Of a stretch of DNA of 64,000 bases, positions 21,648 through 33,434 are shown one piece after another. Numbering within the stretch: the first letter of the stretch is position 1; each line of letters starts with the position of its first letter. A program made the position numbers and the translations under genes. The DNA is from Eucommia ulmoides. Its lineage: Eukaryota; Streptophyta; Magnoliopsida; Garryales; Eucommiaceae. The stretch lies in NCBI GenBank assembly GCA_016647705.1, contig JAENRU010000483.1, positions 744,001 to 808,000 of the forward strand, read 5' to 3'. The notes under the pieces are model-generated. The model made no database searches and was not told the origin of the DNA. It saw only the letters and a list, made by a program, of their open reading frames with translations.

Positions 21648-23615
21648 TGTCACGACCCAGTTTCCCAAGGCCAGACTATGGTTTCTCCTATAGAGAAATT
21701 CTTAAACCTAAAACCCGACTTGCCGAAATGTAAATCTACAACCTTTGGTAATGTTTGGTTTAAAGGCGATAATTCTTGTTGCCAATTTTACGATGGAAAT
21801 TTCTTAATCTAATCGTCACCATTTAAATCCAAATATTTCATTTATTAGCTAATCCGCGGATTTTTCATACACGACAACCCAATTAAAAGAGTCTCGAATC
21901 TGTAATTTAAAAACCAAATTTTCATATTTCATCAAATCAAATTATCCCATCATAAGTTTATAAAAATCAACTTTCCAACATTAAATCAAACCAGTTATAT
22001 TCAACAGTTACATTTACCGAATATTCGATACATTATTATTGAGAGAAATATTCTACAACAACTACGAAAATTAATATTACCGTTTTCTCCAATTACAATA
22101 ATAAATAATAATTACAATTTTTACAATAGAAATTCCACAAAAACTCTTATCTCGTTACGTCCCAGCCGACCCTGCAACCAAACACTGTGGGGCTGTGAGC
22201 TTACGCTCAGTAGAACTTTAACCCCTCTAATATGTGTATTTAATTAAATACATAAAACCACGTAATCATGTTCGTCACATAAATTTTCGCATCATCTAGA
22301 TCATTTCATATAATTTCCACAGGTAACACTTCACACAATATACCAAACCATATCAACATATTTCATGTGAACAAATAACGCTAAATTCACCACTGGCCTC
22401 AAGATTGGATTTATAACTTTTAGTGGGGTTATTTTTGTAGTTTTTTCTTTTCTTTTTCTTCCTTTCTTTTCCCGCTTCTTCTTCCTTTTTCTTTTTCTGT
22501 TTGTTTTTCCCGTTTCTGCTTCCTGCTTTTGCTCCAACCAGCCGCCGACCATTTCTCACTCCTGCCGCCAATCGCTGATCTGTCCACGCTACCCCCGCGA
22601 CCTCACATCATCGGACCTCAGAACAAAACACACACTCACGATCACCGCCACCACCGTCGGTCAACCTTACGCCGCCGCCTGCACCCACACGCCCACAAGG
22701 CACATACACACACTGTCGCAACAACGCGCACACACACACACACAAACAGAGCATATCCATATACACACCAGTGAACAAAACACCGCCAAAAATCAGACAA
22801 CACACACATACCCACTTCTTTCCCTCTCTCTATCTCTCACTTACTGCCGGCCCAATTACCCGACAACGACATACATACACTCCGACACATAATCTTTCGT
22901 CGGAACAAACAGGGAACACACACACACACCATCAACGGCACACATAGTAACACACACACACACACACACACTGTCACAAACAAAACAACCGTACAATCGC
23001 CGGAGGAACAATGACGATTTCACACACACCCACGCAAACGATGATCAGAACACACTCATACCCACTGCACCAAAATGGAAACAAAAAACACACACATATT
23101 GCTTACACGCACCGGCGACAAACCGCCGACCTCTCTCTCTCTCTCTCTCTCTTCGCCTTCTCTCTCTCTCTGTTTTCGGTTCTTCGATTTCATTCTTTTT
23201 AGAGTTGAGATCATGATTCGCATGAGGTAATTTATATGCATGAGAGTAGTGGATCAATTTGTTCCTAACTTGCCACGTCAATGGATCTCGATTCTTCTTT
23301 CGGTTCTCCGGCTGTCTTCACGGCATACCCACGCACAATTATTAAAATAATCTTTTGATCAAAATACTCTTTCCTCCCCTAATTTTCTTGAAATCGTCTT
23401 TTTAGTCCAATCTTCACCTTTAATATTTTCTTAAATTGCAATTCCACCCAAAAAGTTTTAATTAAACCCAAATTCCAATTTTAATATTCTAAAAATTACC
23501 AATTAACCCCTAAATATTTAAATCAAATAATAAATTACACCATTTACCTCGTTATTTCCGAAACATTTTAAAACGCAATTTAAATTATATGTATAACGAA
23601 GATCAGGGTCTTACA
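21648..23615 (-). mobile_element. 1.97-kb Tekay-like solo LTR in MULE A
   Basis: Ends TGTCACGACC and GGGTCTTACA (TG...CA), with a perfect 5-bp duplication ACACT at 21643-21647 and 23616-23620. In minus orientation it starts TGTAAGACC and ends GGGTCGTGACA, as Tekay/Del LTRs do, and it shares blocks with the LTR at 8892-10414. The middle carries (CA)n tracts (22730-22970) and a (CT)n tract (23129-23172), which create the low-complexity ORFs in this interval. It is a solo LTR with no coding sequence. Confidence 0.9.
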
Positions 23616-23822
23616 ACACTTTCTACCCTAATAATTGTGAATAATTATAGAAGGACAAAATCGATATTCCACTCTTTCTGTCAACGGAGTTAGCATTTCA
23701 CTCAGGTCCACAAACCACAGAGGGGTAAGTGGTAACGTTTGAACCACGGCGGGGGCGGGGGAATAAAGTACAAATGAACCAAATCACAGGTTTTTATTTG
23801 TTGTAATTAACCCTAATTATGA

Positions 23823-24143
23823 TGATTCTATCACAATAGCAATTGTTAGTGCAAAAAAAGCATCAAAACTATTTTTTTTTTTCCATCATGATTGTCCCCA
23901 CACCTTTTGGGTTTGAGACTAATCTCGTTCGGATTCTTGTTTTTAAATTGTAAAAATGATCACATTGAGAGACGTATAGCAGACAATCTTAAAATGGTGT
24001 TGAAACTACCAGTTCCCATATTGTTTTTAAACCGCTTAATCTTACTGTCATTTCACGGATTAATTTGCCCCTATTAATAATTGGTTAGCTTCTATAAATG
24101 TTGTCACCCCTAAAAACGCGAAACAAAATATGGTAATAAATTA
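23823..24143. other. Spacer between two MULEs
   Basis: About 320 bp of unique-looking sequence. The 61-aa ORF at 23892-24077 has no recognisable domain. Confidence 0.4.
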
Positions 24144-25959
24144 GGGTTAATAACATTTTACCCCCTGTGATTTGGCCAATTTGCACTTTATCCCTTGTGG
24201 TTTAAACTTCTTCACTTACCCCCGTGGTTCGTGGACCTAAATGCAACGCTAACTCTGTTGACGGAAAGGTCAAAATGTCAATTTTATCCTTATGTAATTA
24301 TTGTCTTTTTTGGGGTGTAAAGTGCAATTAACCCAAACGCCTACAATTAAGCACTCTCTCTGAAGGCCTCTCTATAACTTGAGCTCTTTTGTCTAAAACG
24401 CTCTCGCTCTTGACCTTTCTCTCCGATCTCCGATCTCCGATCTCGTGACGTCGCTTCTCCGATCACGGTGACAACGGCCTTTTGCCCCTTCCAAAATCGC
24501 ATTCGCCGCTCTTCGTCGGCGTTACACTACCCGCGGTGGACAAATCCCATGGACTTCTCTCTCTCTCCTCCCTCTGTTTCTCCAGGCACGAAATCGAACC
24601 CTAGCTCCGAAATCCATGTCTGAACCTTCACGAAATCGATTTAGATTTAGGATTCACGAAATCAATTTCTTGAACGAAATCGATTTCGTTGCTCGATTTC
24701 ATTCAAGATATTGATTTCGTTGATTCAACATCTCTTGCGTTGGAATTATTGTATACTGTGGACTCTACTTTGGAATGTACGATTCTTTGAAACCTGTGGT
24801 TCTAGTTGGTGACTTGCAGGTAAGTATGTGAAACTCATGTTGTTATGTCCAATGGTTGTAATTATGTAGCTTAATTTGTACCTTTCTTTGTTCTTTTTAT
24901 TCCTTAATTTCTGTTGCTGAATGTTGCTTAGTTGTTGAAAAATGTGGAAAGTTATGATATGGTTTAATTTATTGAACCAGTTAGAATGTTGAGGTGTTTT
25001 GTGTAGTGTTTCTGTTCCTCCTAGTTTTTTTGTTTCTGACTCTGTTCAACGAATTTGTTCAAACAATTTGGGAACAGAACGAAAACAGAATTTTGTTTAG
25101 TTCCAATTTGTTGGAACTTGGAGCCGAAACAGAAACAGAAACAGAAGCGTTGACTCTGTTTTTATTCCCATATTTTTGCTTCTACCCAAAAATCTTGAAT
25201 CAATTATGATCTTTTGCCAGGAATTTGTTCTTAAAATAGAAGGGAATTTTTTTTGGTTTTCATATTTCTGTATTTTTTTCCTGGTTACAGAATAAAAAAA
25301 ACTGGGAGCAGAAGCAAATGGGGCCAATTTTTTCTTTATTTTGTTTCTGTTCCCCGAGAAGTTGGAACAGAAACTGAAAAACAAATTATTCCTGAATTGA
25401 TTCCAGATTTTAAAAAATAAAATAAAAATTGTTTCGTGTTTAGCAATGATTTTATCTTTGTTAACTTGAATTAATTCAACGAATTGTTATGACCTTATCA
25501 ACGAATTATTATAACCTTATCGTTTCGTGTTCTAAAATATAAAAAATGTTTTGTCGAGTAGTGTTAGAAGTTTTTTTTTTGGTTAATTGTGCTGTTTTTT
25601 ATATTTTATAGTTCAAAAATACAAAATGTTCTGCCAATCAGTGTTGAAATTATTATCAATACATTATTTTAATACACTAATTCTTGGAATAATGTAAAAA
25701 GTGTGAGAAAATTAGATATTATATAGATAAATTGTACGGGTAAAATGGGAACATTAAATAGGTAATTTGGAGGGGGAAAACACAAAAACAACGCCCGTCT
25801 TCATAAATGGCACGTGAGTAGGACATCTATCAAGTTTGACAGAAAATGTTAGATTTACACTTAGGTCCAAGACCACGGGAGGTAAGTGGCAACGTTTAAA
25901 CCACATGGGCGTTAAAGTGCAAATTGGTTAAACTACAGGGGGTAAAGTGTTATTAACCC
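24144..25959. mobile_element. MULE C (non-autonomous), 9-bp TSD
   Basis: Terminal inverted repeats of about 140 bp start GGGTTAATAACA and include 'ctgtg(a/g)tttggccaatttgcacttta' and 'ggacctaaatgcaacgctaact'. The flanks AATAAATTA (24135-24143) and AATAAACTA (25960-25968) are a 9-bp duplication with one change. The 1816-bp interior is gene-like: a CT-rich leader (24350-24600), repeated 'tccgatc' units near 24423-24440, CGAAATCGATTTCG repeats, and a donor-like site CAG/GTAAGT near 24820. The TIRs match those of MULE A and B. No transposase; possible captured 5' gene fragment. Confidence 0.9.
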
Positions 25960-25968
25960 AATAAACTA

Positions 25969-26101
25969 CCAACGAAATTGAAAATGAAACTATAGTTTCT
26001 TTTCTTCCAATTGTGATGGTTATTTAATGATTTTTTTTTTTACACAACAATGATCTATAATTTATGGTCTTCAAAATAAGATATTAATCTTTCTTCTTTC
26101 T

Positions 26102-26145
<44 letters not shown>

Positions 26146-26334
26146 AGTTTTGGGTTAAGATGCATGTGAATGTTACATATAACATAAATTGTGATGTTAA
26201 TATTAAATATAATATCACTACAATTTGTATGTCCTCGTAAGTGTTGAAAATATAACTTCCAATGTAATAAAAATAATATCAATTAATGTTGACAATAACA
26301 CAAATTATATGAATATGTTAAATGTAACATGACT
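25969..26334. other. Spacer with 40-nt poly-T
   Basis: Apart from a poly-T of about 40 nt (26106-26144) the sequence is AT-rich and unremarkable. The minus-strand ORF through the poly-T, giving a lysine run, is an artefact. Confidence 0.5.
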
Positions 26335-27460
26335 TAGTTATAAAAGATGATTTAGATATTGAATGTAACATTCAATTTTGTTTTGATAATGTATAAAACC
26401 GTGTTAAATAGAATACGAATGTGAAAAATAAAAAATTTAAAAGTACCATGTTGAGTGAAAATAAATATGAAAATTGAAAATTCTGCAACGAATCTGAATC
26501 TATAATTATATCATGAAAAAAAATATGTACAACATCTTTAATAAAATGATTTTGTTGTGAAATCAATAAATATGAAAAATCTCAATCCCGTGAATCTAAC
26601 AAGGGCGAAGTTGTCATTTAATTTTCACATTTTTTTAAATTTGGGATTGGACGGTTTGAAAAATCTTTACACTAGGATTATTTGGTTCATTTTCAAACTG
26701 GAATCAATTAGTAATTTCATACTTAAATTAGGATCACCTAGTAATTTTTCTGTAAAATTGAAGTTGAAAACAAAGTGGAATATTTTTCTAGTTAAAAGAT
26801 TTTTAGTTATATGAGTGCCCGCCTAACACCCTACGAGATATGTATAACTAATACTATGGGTATACGTCATTTACTTCTCCTCTCATTATGTCATTAACTA
26901 GAAATATCTCTAATTATTTACTAAATAGTAGTCAACCCTTTATCATTTTTTCTGTATAGATAAAAAATTATTGAAATTTTTATTGTAATTACAACTTTAT
27001 CCTTGACTATTTAAAATAATTAAACAATTAAAAGTTGAAATACATAAATTCTTTTTATTCACCTTTGTCTTGAAATTGTTTCTTTTAATTTATGAGAACA
27101 GAAACAAGAAATACATTTAGTTGCAACATTTGTTCATTTTTTATTAAAATATATAGTGGCCGGTGTGATGGTGGTGGCCAGCAGGGTGGTAGTAGAAATA
27201 ATTTTGTGGGAGTAAATAAAATTCTATATTTTTTTTTTTTTGTTGTTTCTCAAATTCTCAAAGAATTCAGGAATTACTCCTAAATTACATCCAAAAATTT
27301 GGGATAAAATGGGTTTCTATATGTTAATCTCAAAATTCTGGGAGCAGGAACAGAAATCAGGGAACGAAAATAGTAACCAAACGTGTTTTGTCCTTCTCCA
27401 ATTAACAGTGAGGAATATTAGTTTACTTTTAATTTTATTAGATTTTAATTCAAAATAAAT

Positions 27461-27994
27461 TATGATGCATGAGAAATTCACGCTACTCGGAAGAAGCCCA
27501 TCACGATATACACAATACTCAAAAGGAGCCGGGCCATGGACATTGGTCCAAATCCATAATCCATGTGCAGATCCATCAAGTGGAAGGCCAAACAACGTAA
27601 TTCTCACTTAGTGGGATAGGCGAAAGGGCGTAACTCCCCACTAATTGTGTAACTCTTCATTAACTCCCCACTAAATAACCACATAATTGAGAGCCAAAAA
27701 GATTGTAACTCCCCATTGAATAACAACATAATGGGGAGAAGACCAAGTCATCAAAGACTAGGTCACCCATACTCAACAATCGTGATCTGTTTAGTTTATA
27801 AATAAGGGAGATGTATCACATAATTTTTACATTGCAGTCTTTTGTTTGATATCCTAAAGCAGACTGACTTATTCTCATACCGGATGTTCTTTGACCGACA
27901 CAACACTACTGTGCCCTTAGAACTAATCGGTTTTGTAAGTTATCTCTGACATGTACAGAGTTGTTACACGTGTTAGGGATTTTTTGGGCAACAT
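27461..27994 (+). mobile_element. 534-bp solo LTR absent from copy 1
   Basis: Alignment with copy 1 (2105-2125, 'caaaacaaataaacttttaatc') shows a clean insert flanked by TAAAT (27456-27460) and CAAAT (27995-27999), a 5-bp duplication with one change; the empty site reads CAAAT. It contains a TATA box TATAAATAAGG (27797-27807) followed by LTR-like leader sequence. Its ends read TATGATGC and GGCAACAT, so TG/CA are one or two bases inside the inferred borders; the precise edge is ambiguous. No coding sequence. Confidence 0.75.
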
Positions 27995-28371
27995 CAAATC
28001 AATTTTTAATCTATTAAATGTTATATAACTCATAAAATTTAAAATAGAATGTAGTTAAATCTTGAATTAACACATTTCCAAGCCAATTAAAATGATATCA
28101 TACAATTATAATGAAATACGAAAAAAAAAAAAAAAAAAAAAGATTTATTGATATTATCCAAACTTTGAAATTTATCTATTCAATTAAAATTTGAAGAGAG
28201 TTTTAAATTTAAAATCACATAGAATAAAAATTAAGTACGTAAAATAAGATATATCAAAACTAGCCCCATCTTTAAGAAATCAATTCGCATGGACTATAAG
28301 ACCATGAAAAACTTTGGCAAAACACTACTAGTCAAAAAAACATAGAAAAAAGAAAAAAAATCAATTAATTA

Positions 28372-28373
<2 letters not shown>

Positions 28374-28452
<79 letters not shown>
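28374..28452. repeat. (TA)n(TG)n compound microsatellite
   Basis: About 30 bp of TA repeats followed by about 46 bp of TG repeats. It replaces the short TGTGCGCGCG tract of copy 1. It generates a CVCVCV reading frame that is not a gene. Confidence 0.95.
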
Positions 28453-28454
<2 letters not shown>

Positions 28455-28588
28455 CTCCTCTTTCTCTCTATTCAATTTCACCACAACCACTGGATACGAC
28501 CAACCACATTCCTCACCCGCATAGATCCATCCTCCGAGTAGTTCTGTCTGCCACCGCGCACCTATCTATCTCTCTCGTATCTCTCTCT

Positions 28589-28593
<5 letters not shown>

Positions 28594-28646
<53 letters not shown>
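28594..28646. repeat. (TA)n microsatellite
   Basis: Roughly 50 bp of TA repeats, paralogous to the TA part of 2805-2841. Confidence 0.95.
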
Positions 28647-28649
<3 letters not shown>

Positions 28650-29195
28650 GTTTTGATGTGGTTTAACATCCCAATCACCGCTCCATGTTGCCTCTGCTAG
28701 TATTCGAGACCTTTAGCATATTCTCAATTTCTTGCAAACGGTCCATGAGTCGTGCTAATGCATCGACATCGGCATTGGCATTGTCTTCTCCATTTGAAGC
28801 ACACTGTCACGAGCTCACATTTTCGTAGTGGCATCGATCATCCAGTGCGGCGTCCCAACGCGTTCGTTGCGTGGGGGTAAGACTGTCGACCACCTTGTCA
28901 ACACGCGGTCTGTGACAACACCCTCATTCAACAAGGGCTCATTCAACTTCAAAAAATAGAATTTTCACGAAGATAATTTTTCAAAAAAATTAAAAATTTC
29001 CAATTGGATATCCTTAATTGAAAATTTCAAGGCCAATTTAGTGAATTGGGTTTCATATTTTTAATTTGGAAACTTAGGAGCCAAAATAAAATTTACAAAT
29101 AATTTGGTTTTGGGTTAAACTAGCCTAATTGGGAGCATATTTTTAAAAATAGAATAAGTTTTAAGGATAGTCAATTGAATTTTGAAGAATTAATA

Positions 29196-29672
29196 TTTGG
29201 TACATGAGATTCGACAAAAGATTAGAATAGTCATAGGAATGATTATTCCATTCATATATTTGGTACATTAGATTAAATTTCATTCTCATTATCAAATATT
29301 TGTTAAAATATGAGATTAACCAATAATCCCAAGATAAATTTTATTCATTCATCGACCAAAAAACACGACCAACACCCATTATTGAAATGGGAATGAAATT
29401 TAAATAAATTATTATTTTATTCCATAAAAATTTAGTTAAATGACTATTTTCTCCTTTGAATTTCTAACAAATATATCTCTTAATTTTTTATTTTTTCATT
29501 ACTTTCCTCCCCCTTCTTTCATTCTCCCTAAACTATCTTTTCTAGTGAGAATCCAATTGGTGGTGCCAGACTCTCTCTCTCTCCCCAGCACCGCGGCCCC
29601 CACCACTTGTTAATTGCCTCCCTCTACTCTTCTTCATTTTTTTCTTCTCTCTATCTTTCTTCTATATATATA
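29196..29672. other. Non-duplicated spacer left of the Helitron
   Basis: AT-rich. A 'atgattattccattcatatatttggta' motif near 29240 has an inverted, diverged match near 31870-31920 on the other side of the Helitron, so a degenerate inverted-repeat element may have been the Helitron's host. No gene. Confidence 0.4.
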
Positions 29673-31714
29673 CTAGCGTATAATCCGTGCCTGAAGGCAC
29701 GGGTGTAAAACAACAAAAATAAAATAAAGAATTGACCTATTTCATTTAAACATTAACAATAAATAACAACCGATATTAATATCATGCACCTATTTAATTT
29801 GAATATCAATAATAACTAACAGTTGAACATCACTAATAACCAATAATTAAAATTAAAAAATGTATCGATGTAAAATAAGAAGATTATACATTCTTTACTA
29901 ATTCATACTATTTATATACTATATAGAGTTTTTCATAAATTCTCTTTTTTATTCAGGTTATCTATTCAGGCTAATGACTCTTTTGATCCCTCACAAATGC
30001 AACTGTTACTCAATTGGACTCTCAAATTTGGAAATTTCGGTGTTATGTTTTTACAATTAGGGGGAGAAAAAGACAATGAGAGGATTACGGAAATTAAGCG
30101 TCGTTGTTTCCATAAAATTGAGAGGCAATTAAGGATTAAGAATTAATTAGCCATTTGTTTCCATAAAAGTGATACACGATTAGGAATTAAGATGATTAGT
30201 TATAGGTGACAAATCCTATCAATTAATGATATACAATTATTTTCATTTCAACAAACCCAGTTTCCTTTTATGGCCCTAATTTAAAAAAAAAATGAAAAGA
30301 TCATACAGCCTTAAAATGTCAATAGTTTTGTCTCTCATCCGACGGTCGTGAATATACCCGTTTTGATTTATTATATAGATATTTAAAGAATTAAGGAATA
30401 TATAAAAAAATACATGTTTCTTTTTTTGTAACTAAATAAACCATTTCTTTTTTATATTAATTAATTAATTCTCACTAATTAATGTGCTTTTTATATTCTC
30501 ACTAATTGTTATATCTAATTAAGGAATTGTATAATTGTTCAATTATGTAATTAAATTAATTAAGAAAAATTGAGTCAACCTTTTACCAAAATTGAATTTT
30601 TTTTTTTTTTTTTTATCAGCATTTGTTTGTCCTCGTCAGTATTTTTTTTTTGTCCTAGTCATATTTTGTTTGTCCTAATCATAAGTTTGTCTTACTCAGC
30701 CAAAAATCAATTAACGATATACAATTATTTTCATTTCAACAAACCCAGTTTTCTTTTATGGCCCTAATTTAAAAAATAAAATAAAAATGAAAAGATCATA
30801 TGGCCTTAAAATGTCAAGAGTTTTGTCTCTCATCCGACAGCCGTGAATATACCCGTTCTGATTTATTATATAGATATTTAAAGAATTATGGAATATATAA
30901 AAAAATACATGTTTCTTTTTTTTTTTTAACTAAATAAACCATTCTTTTTTTATATTAATTAATCAATTCTCACTAATTAATGTGTTTTTTATATTCTCAC
31001 TAATTGTTATATTTAATTAAGGAATTGTATAATTGTTCAATTATGTAATTAAATTAATTAAGAAAAATTGAGTCAACCTTTTACCAAAATTAATTTTTTT
31101 TTTTTATCAGCATTTGTTTGTCCTCGTCAGTATTTTTTTTGTCCTAATCATATTTTGTTTGTCCTAGTCATAAGTTTGTCTTACTCAGCCAAAAATCAAT
31201 TAACGATATACAATTATTTTCATTTCAACAAACCCAGTTTTCTTTTATGGCCCTAATTTAAAAAAAAAAAAATGAAAAGATCATATGGCCTTAAAATGTC
31301 AAGAGTTTTGTCTCTCATCCGACAGCCGTGAATATACCCGTTCTGATTTATTATATAGATATTTAAAGAATTATGGAATATATAAAAAAATACATGTTTC
31401 TTTTTTTTTTTAACTAAATAAACCATTCTTTTTTTTATATTAATTAATCAATTCTCACTAATTAATGTGCTTTTTATATTCTCACTAATTGTTATATCTA
31501 ATTAAGGAATTGTATAATTGTTCAATTATGTAATTAAATTAATTAAGGAAAATTGAGTCAACCTTTTACCAAAATTGATTTTTTTTTTATATTTGTCCTA
31601 GTCAGCATTTGTTTGTCCTCGTCAATATTTTTTTTTGTCCTAGTCATATTTTATTTGTCCTAGTCATAAGTTTGTCCTAATCAGCCAAAAAGCCATCCTA
31701 TTTTATTATATAGA
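29673..31714 (-). mobile_element. Helitron (non-autonomous), 2.04 kb
   Basis: Read on the minus strand, the element starts TCTATATAATAAAA (right end, 31714) and ends with the hairpin CCGTGCC-TTCA-GGCACGG followed by ATTATACG and CTAG at 29673. It sits exactly between A (29672) and T (31715) with no target duplication. A TC 5' end, a GC hairpin about 10 nt before CTRR, and an A|T target are the Helitron hallmarks. No Rep/helicase ORF is present. Most of the interior is a roughly 490-bp tandem repeat. Confidence 0.85.
30225..31714. repeat. ~489-bp tandem triplication inside the Helitron
   Basis: The landmark 'gatatacaattattttcatttcaac' recurs near 30225, 30714 and 31202. The Helitron-start motif (plus-strand 'ttattatatagata') recurs near 30369, 30862 and 31349, and again at the true end near 31705. 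Each unit thus carries its own copy of the minus-strand 5' terminus. Two near-identical ORFs (30570-30767 and 31068-31256) are just unit copies and run through poly-T. Confidence 0.85.
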
Positions 31715-32989
31715 TATATATATATATACCTCTTATCTAGAACTTCATTTAGTTTATGTTCATGTATTCTCTATTTAAAAAAATTATATGTTTTTCAAGT
31801 GAAAACTTTATTGTATATATACATTCTGTTCTTGATTTATTCCCCACAATACTAACCAAATAATTGAATGAGAATAGTCATTTCTTTACCACACATAATT
31901 TCTTCTATAACTAAACATAGAAATGATAATGATTGTTCTATTCCATCATCATAATAACTCCAATTCTATTGCCATTGCATTTTATTGTGGCTTATCAAAG
32001 ACAAATCCATCATCATAATAACTCCAATTCTATTGCCATTGCATTTTATTGTGGCTTATCAAAGACAAAGTAAGAGTCTTGTTAATGAATGATTCCTCAT
32101 CTCTTTTCTATAAATTAAGATCATATTTATTTAGTGTTTTTGTTCTCGAGAAGATTATGAAACAAAAGCCAGAAAAAAAAAACATTTTCGTTATAATTCT
32201 AAATTTTAAGAAAAAATTCCATACTTCTATTTTAGTTTTATTTTTTAAAAGTATTTCTACCTTGGTTTCTTGTATTTTTAATTAAATTTGAGAAGAAAGA
32301 AATTGATGCAATTTTGTCTATGAAGATTAAATTTCATCAGCATGCATATAAATTTAATTTTAAAAATAGGAATTATTGACAAACATCATCAACATTAATG
32401 GAAATTGTGATTTTGCACTTTCAGTCTATAGTAAATGGGACATGCTTATTTTGAATTGTATCAAGAAAATCTTCAATCTCATTGTAAATCCAAACATGTA
32501 GATCAGTTATTCCATTTCAATCACTAAGATCCTGAAAGGAAATGATATTTTCATTAAGAGAATAAACACAAGGGACAACATAGTACATTGAATCACTAAT
32601 GTTCTACTTCACAATTGCTAGATCCACACCTCAAAAATATGGGGATTAGTACAAATGGATTATTGTTCTAGTCGAAGATTGTTGGAGACAAGTCCTAGTC
32701 AATCTAAGTTTCTTTTTTTATTTGCAGCGAAGTATATAGAGAAAACTGATAGCCAAAAAGTTCTCTAATAAACGGACCTTAGAACAAAGAGATGAAAGGG
32801 CTTTGTGGTTTCGATTACCATTGATCTCTGAATAATAGTGGGGGAGCATTTTGTTTTGGTCATTTTATTTGAAATGTTGGCCCAGAAGAAGGAAGACGAA
32901 CAGAGCGTTGGTGAAGAAGATTTAAAAAAACATAAAAATAATTACACTATTAACCCTTAAGTTATTGAAAAATATCAAAATAGTCCCTA
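31715..32989. other. Spacer in copy 2 with a 64-bp duplication
   Basis: AT-rich sequence without a recognised gene. It includes a perfect 64-bp direct repeat at 31942-32005 and 32006-32069 ('tccatcatcataataactcc' ... 'tcaaagacaaa'), a recent local duplication. The 78-aa ORF 32049-32285 begins in the duplication and has no known motifs. Confidence 0.5.
31942..32069. repeat. 64-bp perfect tandem duplication
   Basis: Two identical head-to-tail units of 64 bp with no differences by eye, implying a very recent duplication or sequence homogenisation. Confidence 0.9.
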
Positions 32990-33148
32990 TTAAAAAATTT
33001 AAGGGTATAAACGACATTTCACATTAATTAATAGAAAACATAACAGTTGCACTTTAGTCCACAAGTATAGAGGGTAAGTGGTGAAAAAAATACTACAAGG
33101 GATAAAGTGCAAAATGGTCTAACCACGGAGGGTAAAGTATAATGAACC
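32990..33148. mobile_element. Orphan MULE terminus
   Basis: Contains the family blocks 'cagttgcactttagtccac', 'gagggtaagtggt', 'aagggataaagtgcaaaatggtctaacca' and ends GTATAATGAACCC, the complement of the MULE A/B/C start. No partner terminus or target duplication was found, so it is a one-ended remnant. Confidence 0.65.
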
Positions 33149-33434
33149 CTTAAATAGATTATAAAAAAAAAAAAAAAAATTATATTAGATAGTAAAATTT
33201 TAATTAATTTTTAAAATAATCTTTTATATAACTTGGAAAATAAATATTAATTAATATACCAAACAATATACATCAATAGTTAATAAAAATTAAAAATTTA
33301 ATAAATATATTAATTTTTAAAAAAATTGATTTTTTAAAATTTTGTAAACTTTTTAAGGGAAAAATTACCATTTAAGCCTATATTAAACATCGTTTTACTA
33401 ATACATTCCAAGTAGTTTAGACTAGTCTAAAAAC

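Larger units (their letters stand above)
17230..23813. mobile_element. MULE A (non-autonomous) with nested insertions
   Basis: Long terminal inverted repeats of about 150 bp begin GGGTTAATT at both ends and contain the conserved blocks 'ttcaaacgt(c/t)(g/a)ccactta' and 'ggacctaagtgcaa(c)' or close variants. They are flanked by a perfect 9-bp duplication TAATTATGA (17221-17229 and 23814-23822), diagnostic of Mutator-like elements. Two solo LTRs (17536-19863 and 21648-23615) sit inside; without them and their duplications the element is about 2.28 kb. It is the same family as MULE B at 43432-45376, in opposite orientation: 17230-17505 plus 19915-20085 align with the complement of 45376-44930. 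The interior holds gene-like sequence: a possible 5'UTR/exon with a donor site near 21353 and a 37-codon ORF from 21510 containing DDESDVIIHSLLESEDK. No mudrA transposase is seen. Pack-MULE-like capture is an inference. Confidence 0.9.
26335..29195. repeat. Segmental duplication, block A, copy 2
   Basis: Collinear with 895-3400. It carries a private 534-bp solo LTR (27461-27994), expanded microsatellites, and no copy of the 124-bp MITE found in copy 1. ORFs inside lie on both strands, are short, and are not conserved in frame between the copies, which argues that none is a gene. Confidence 0.85.

Noticed and set aside
22529-22774. 81-codon ORF rich in His and Thr
   Set aside because: Lies in (CA)n tracts of a solo LTR; composition reflects the repeat.
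26106-26144. Poly-T as the tail of a LINE/SINE insertion
   Set aside because: No target duplication, no RT or Pol III promoter boxes next to it.
28409-28666. 85-codon ORF starting in a TG repeat
   Set aside because: Almost entirely simple repeats (CVCVCV, YIYIYI); no conserved sequence.
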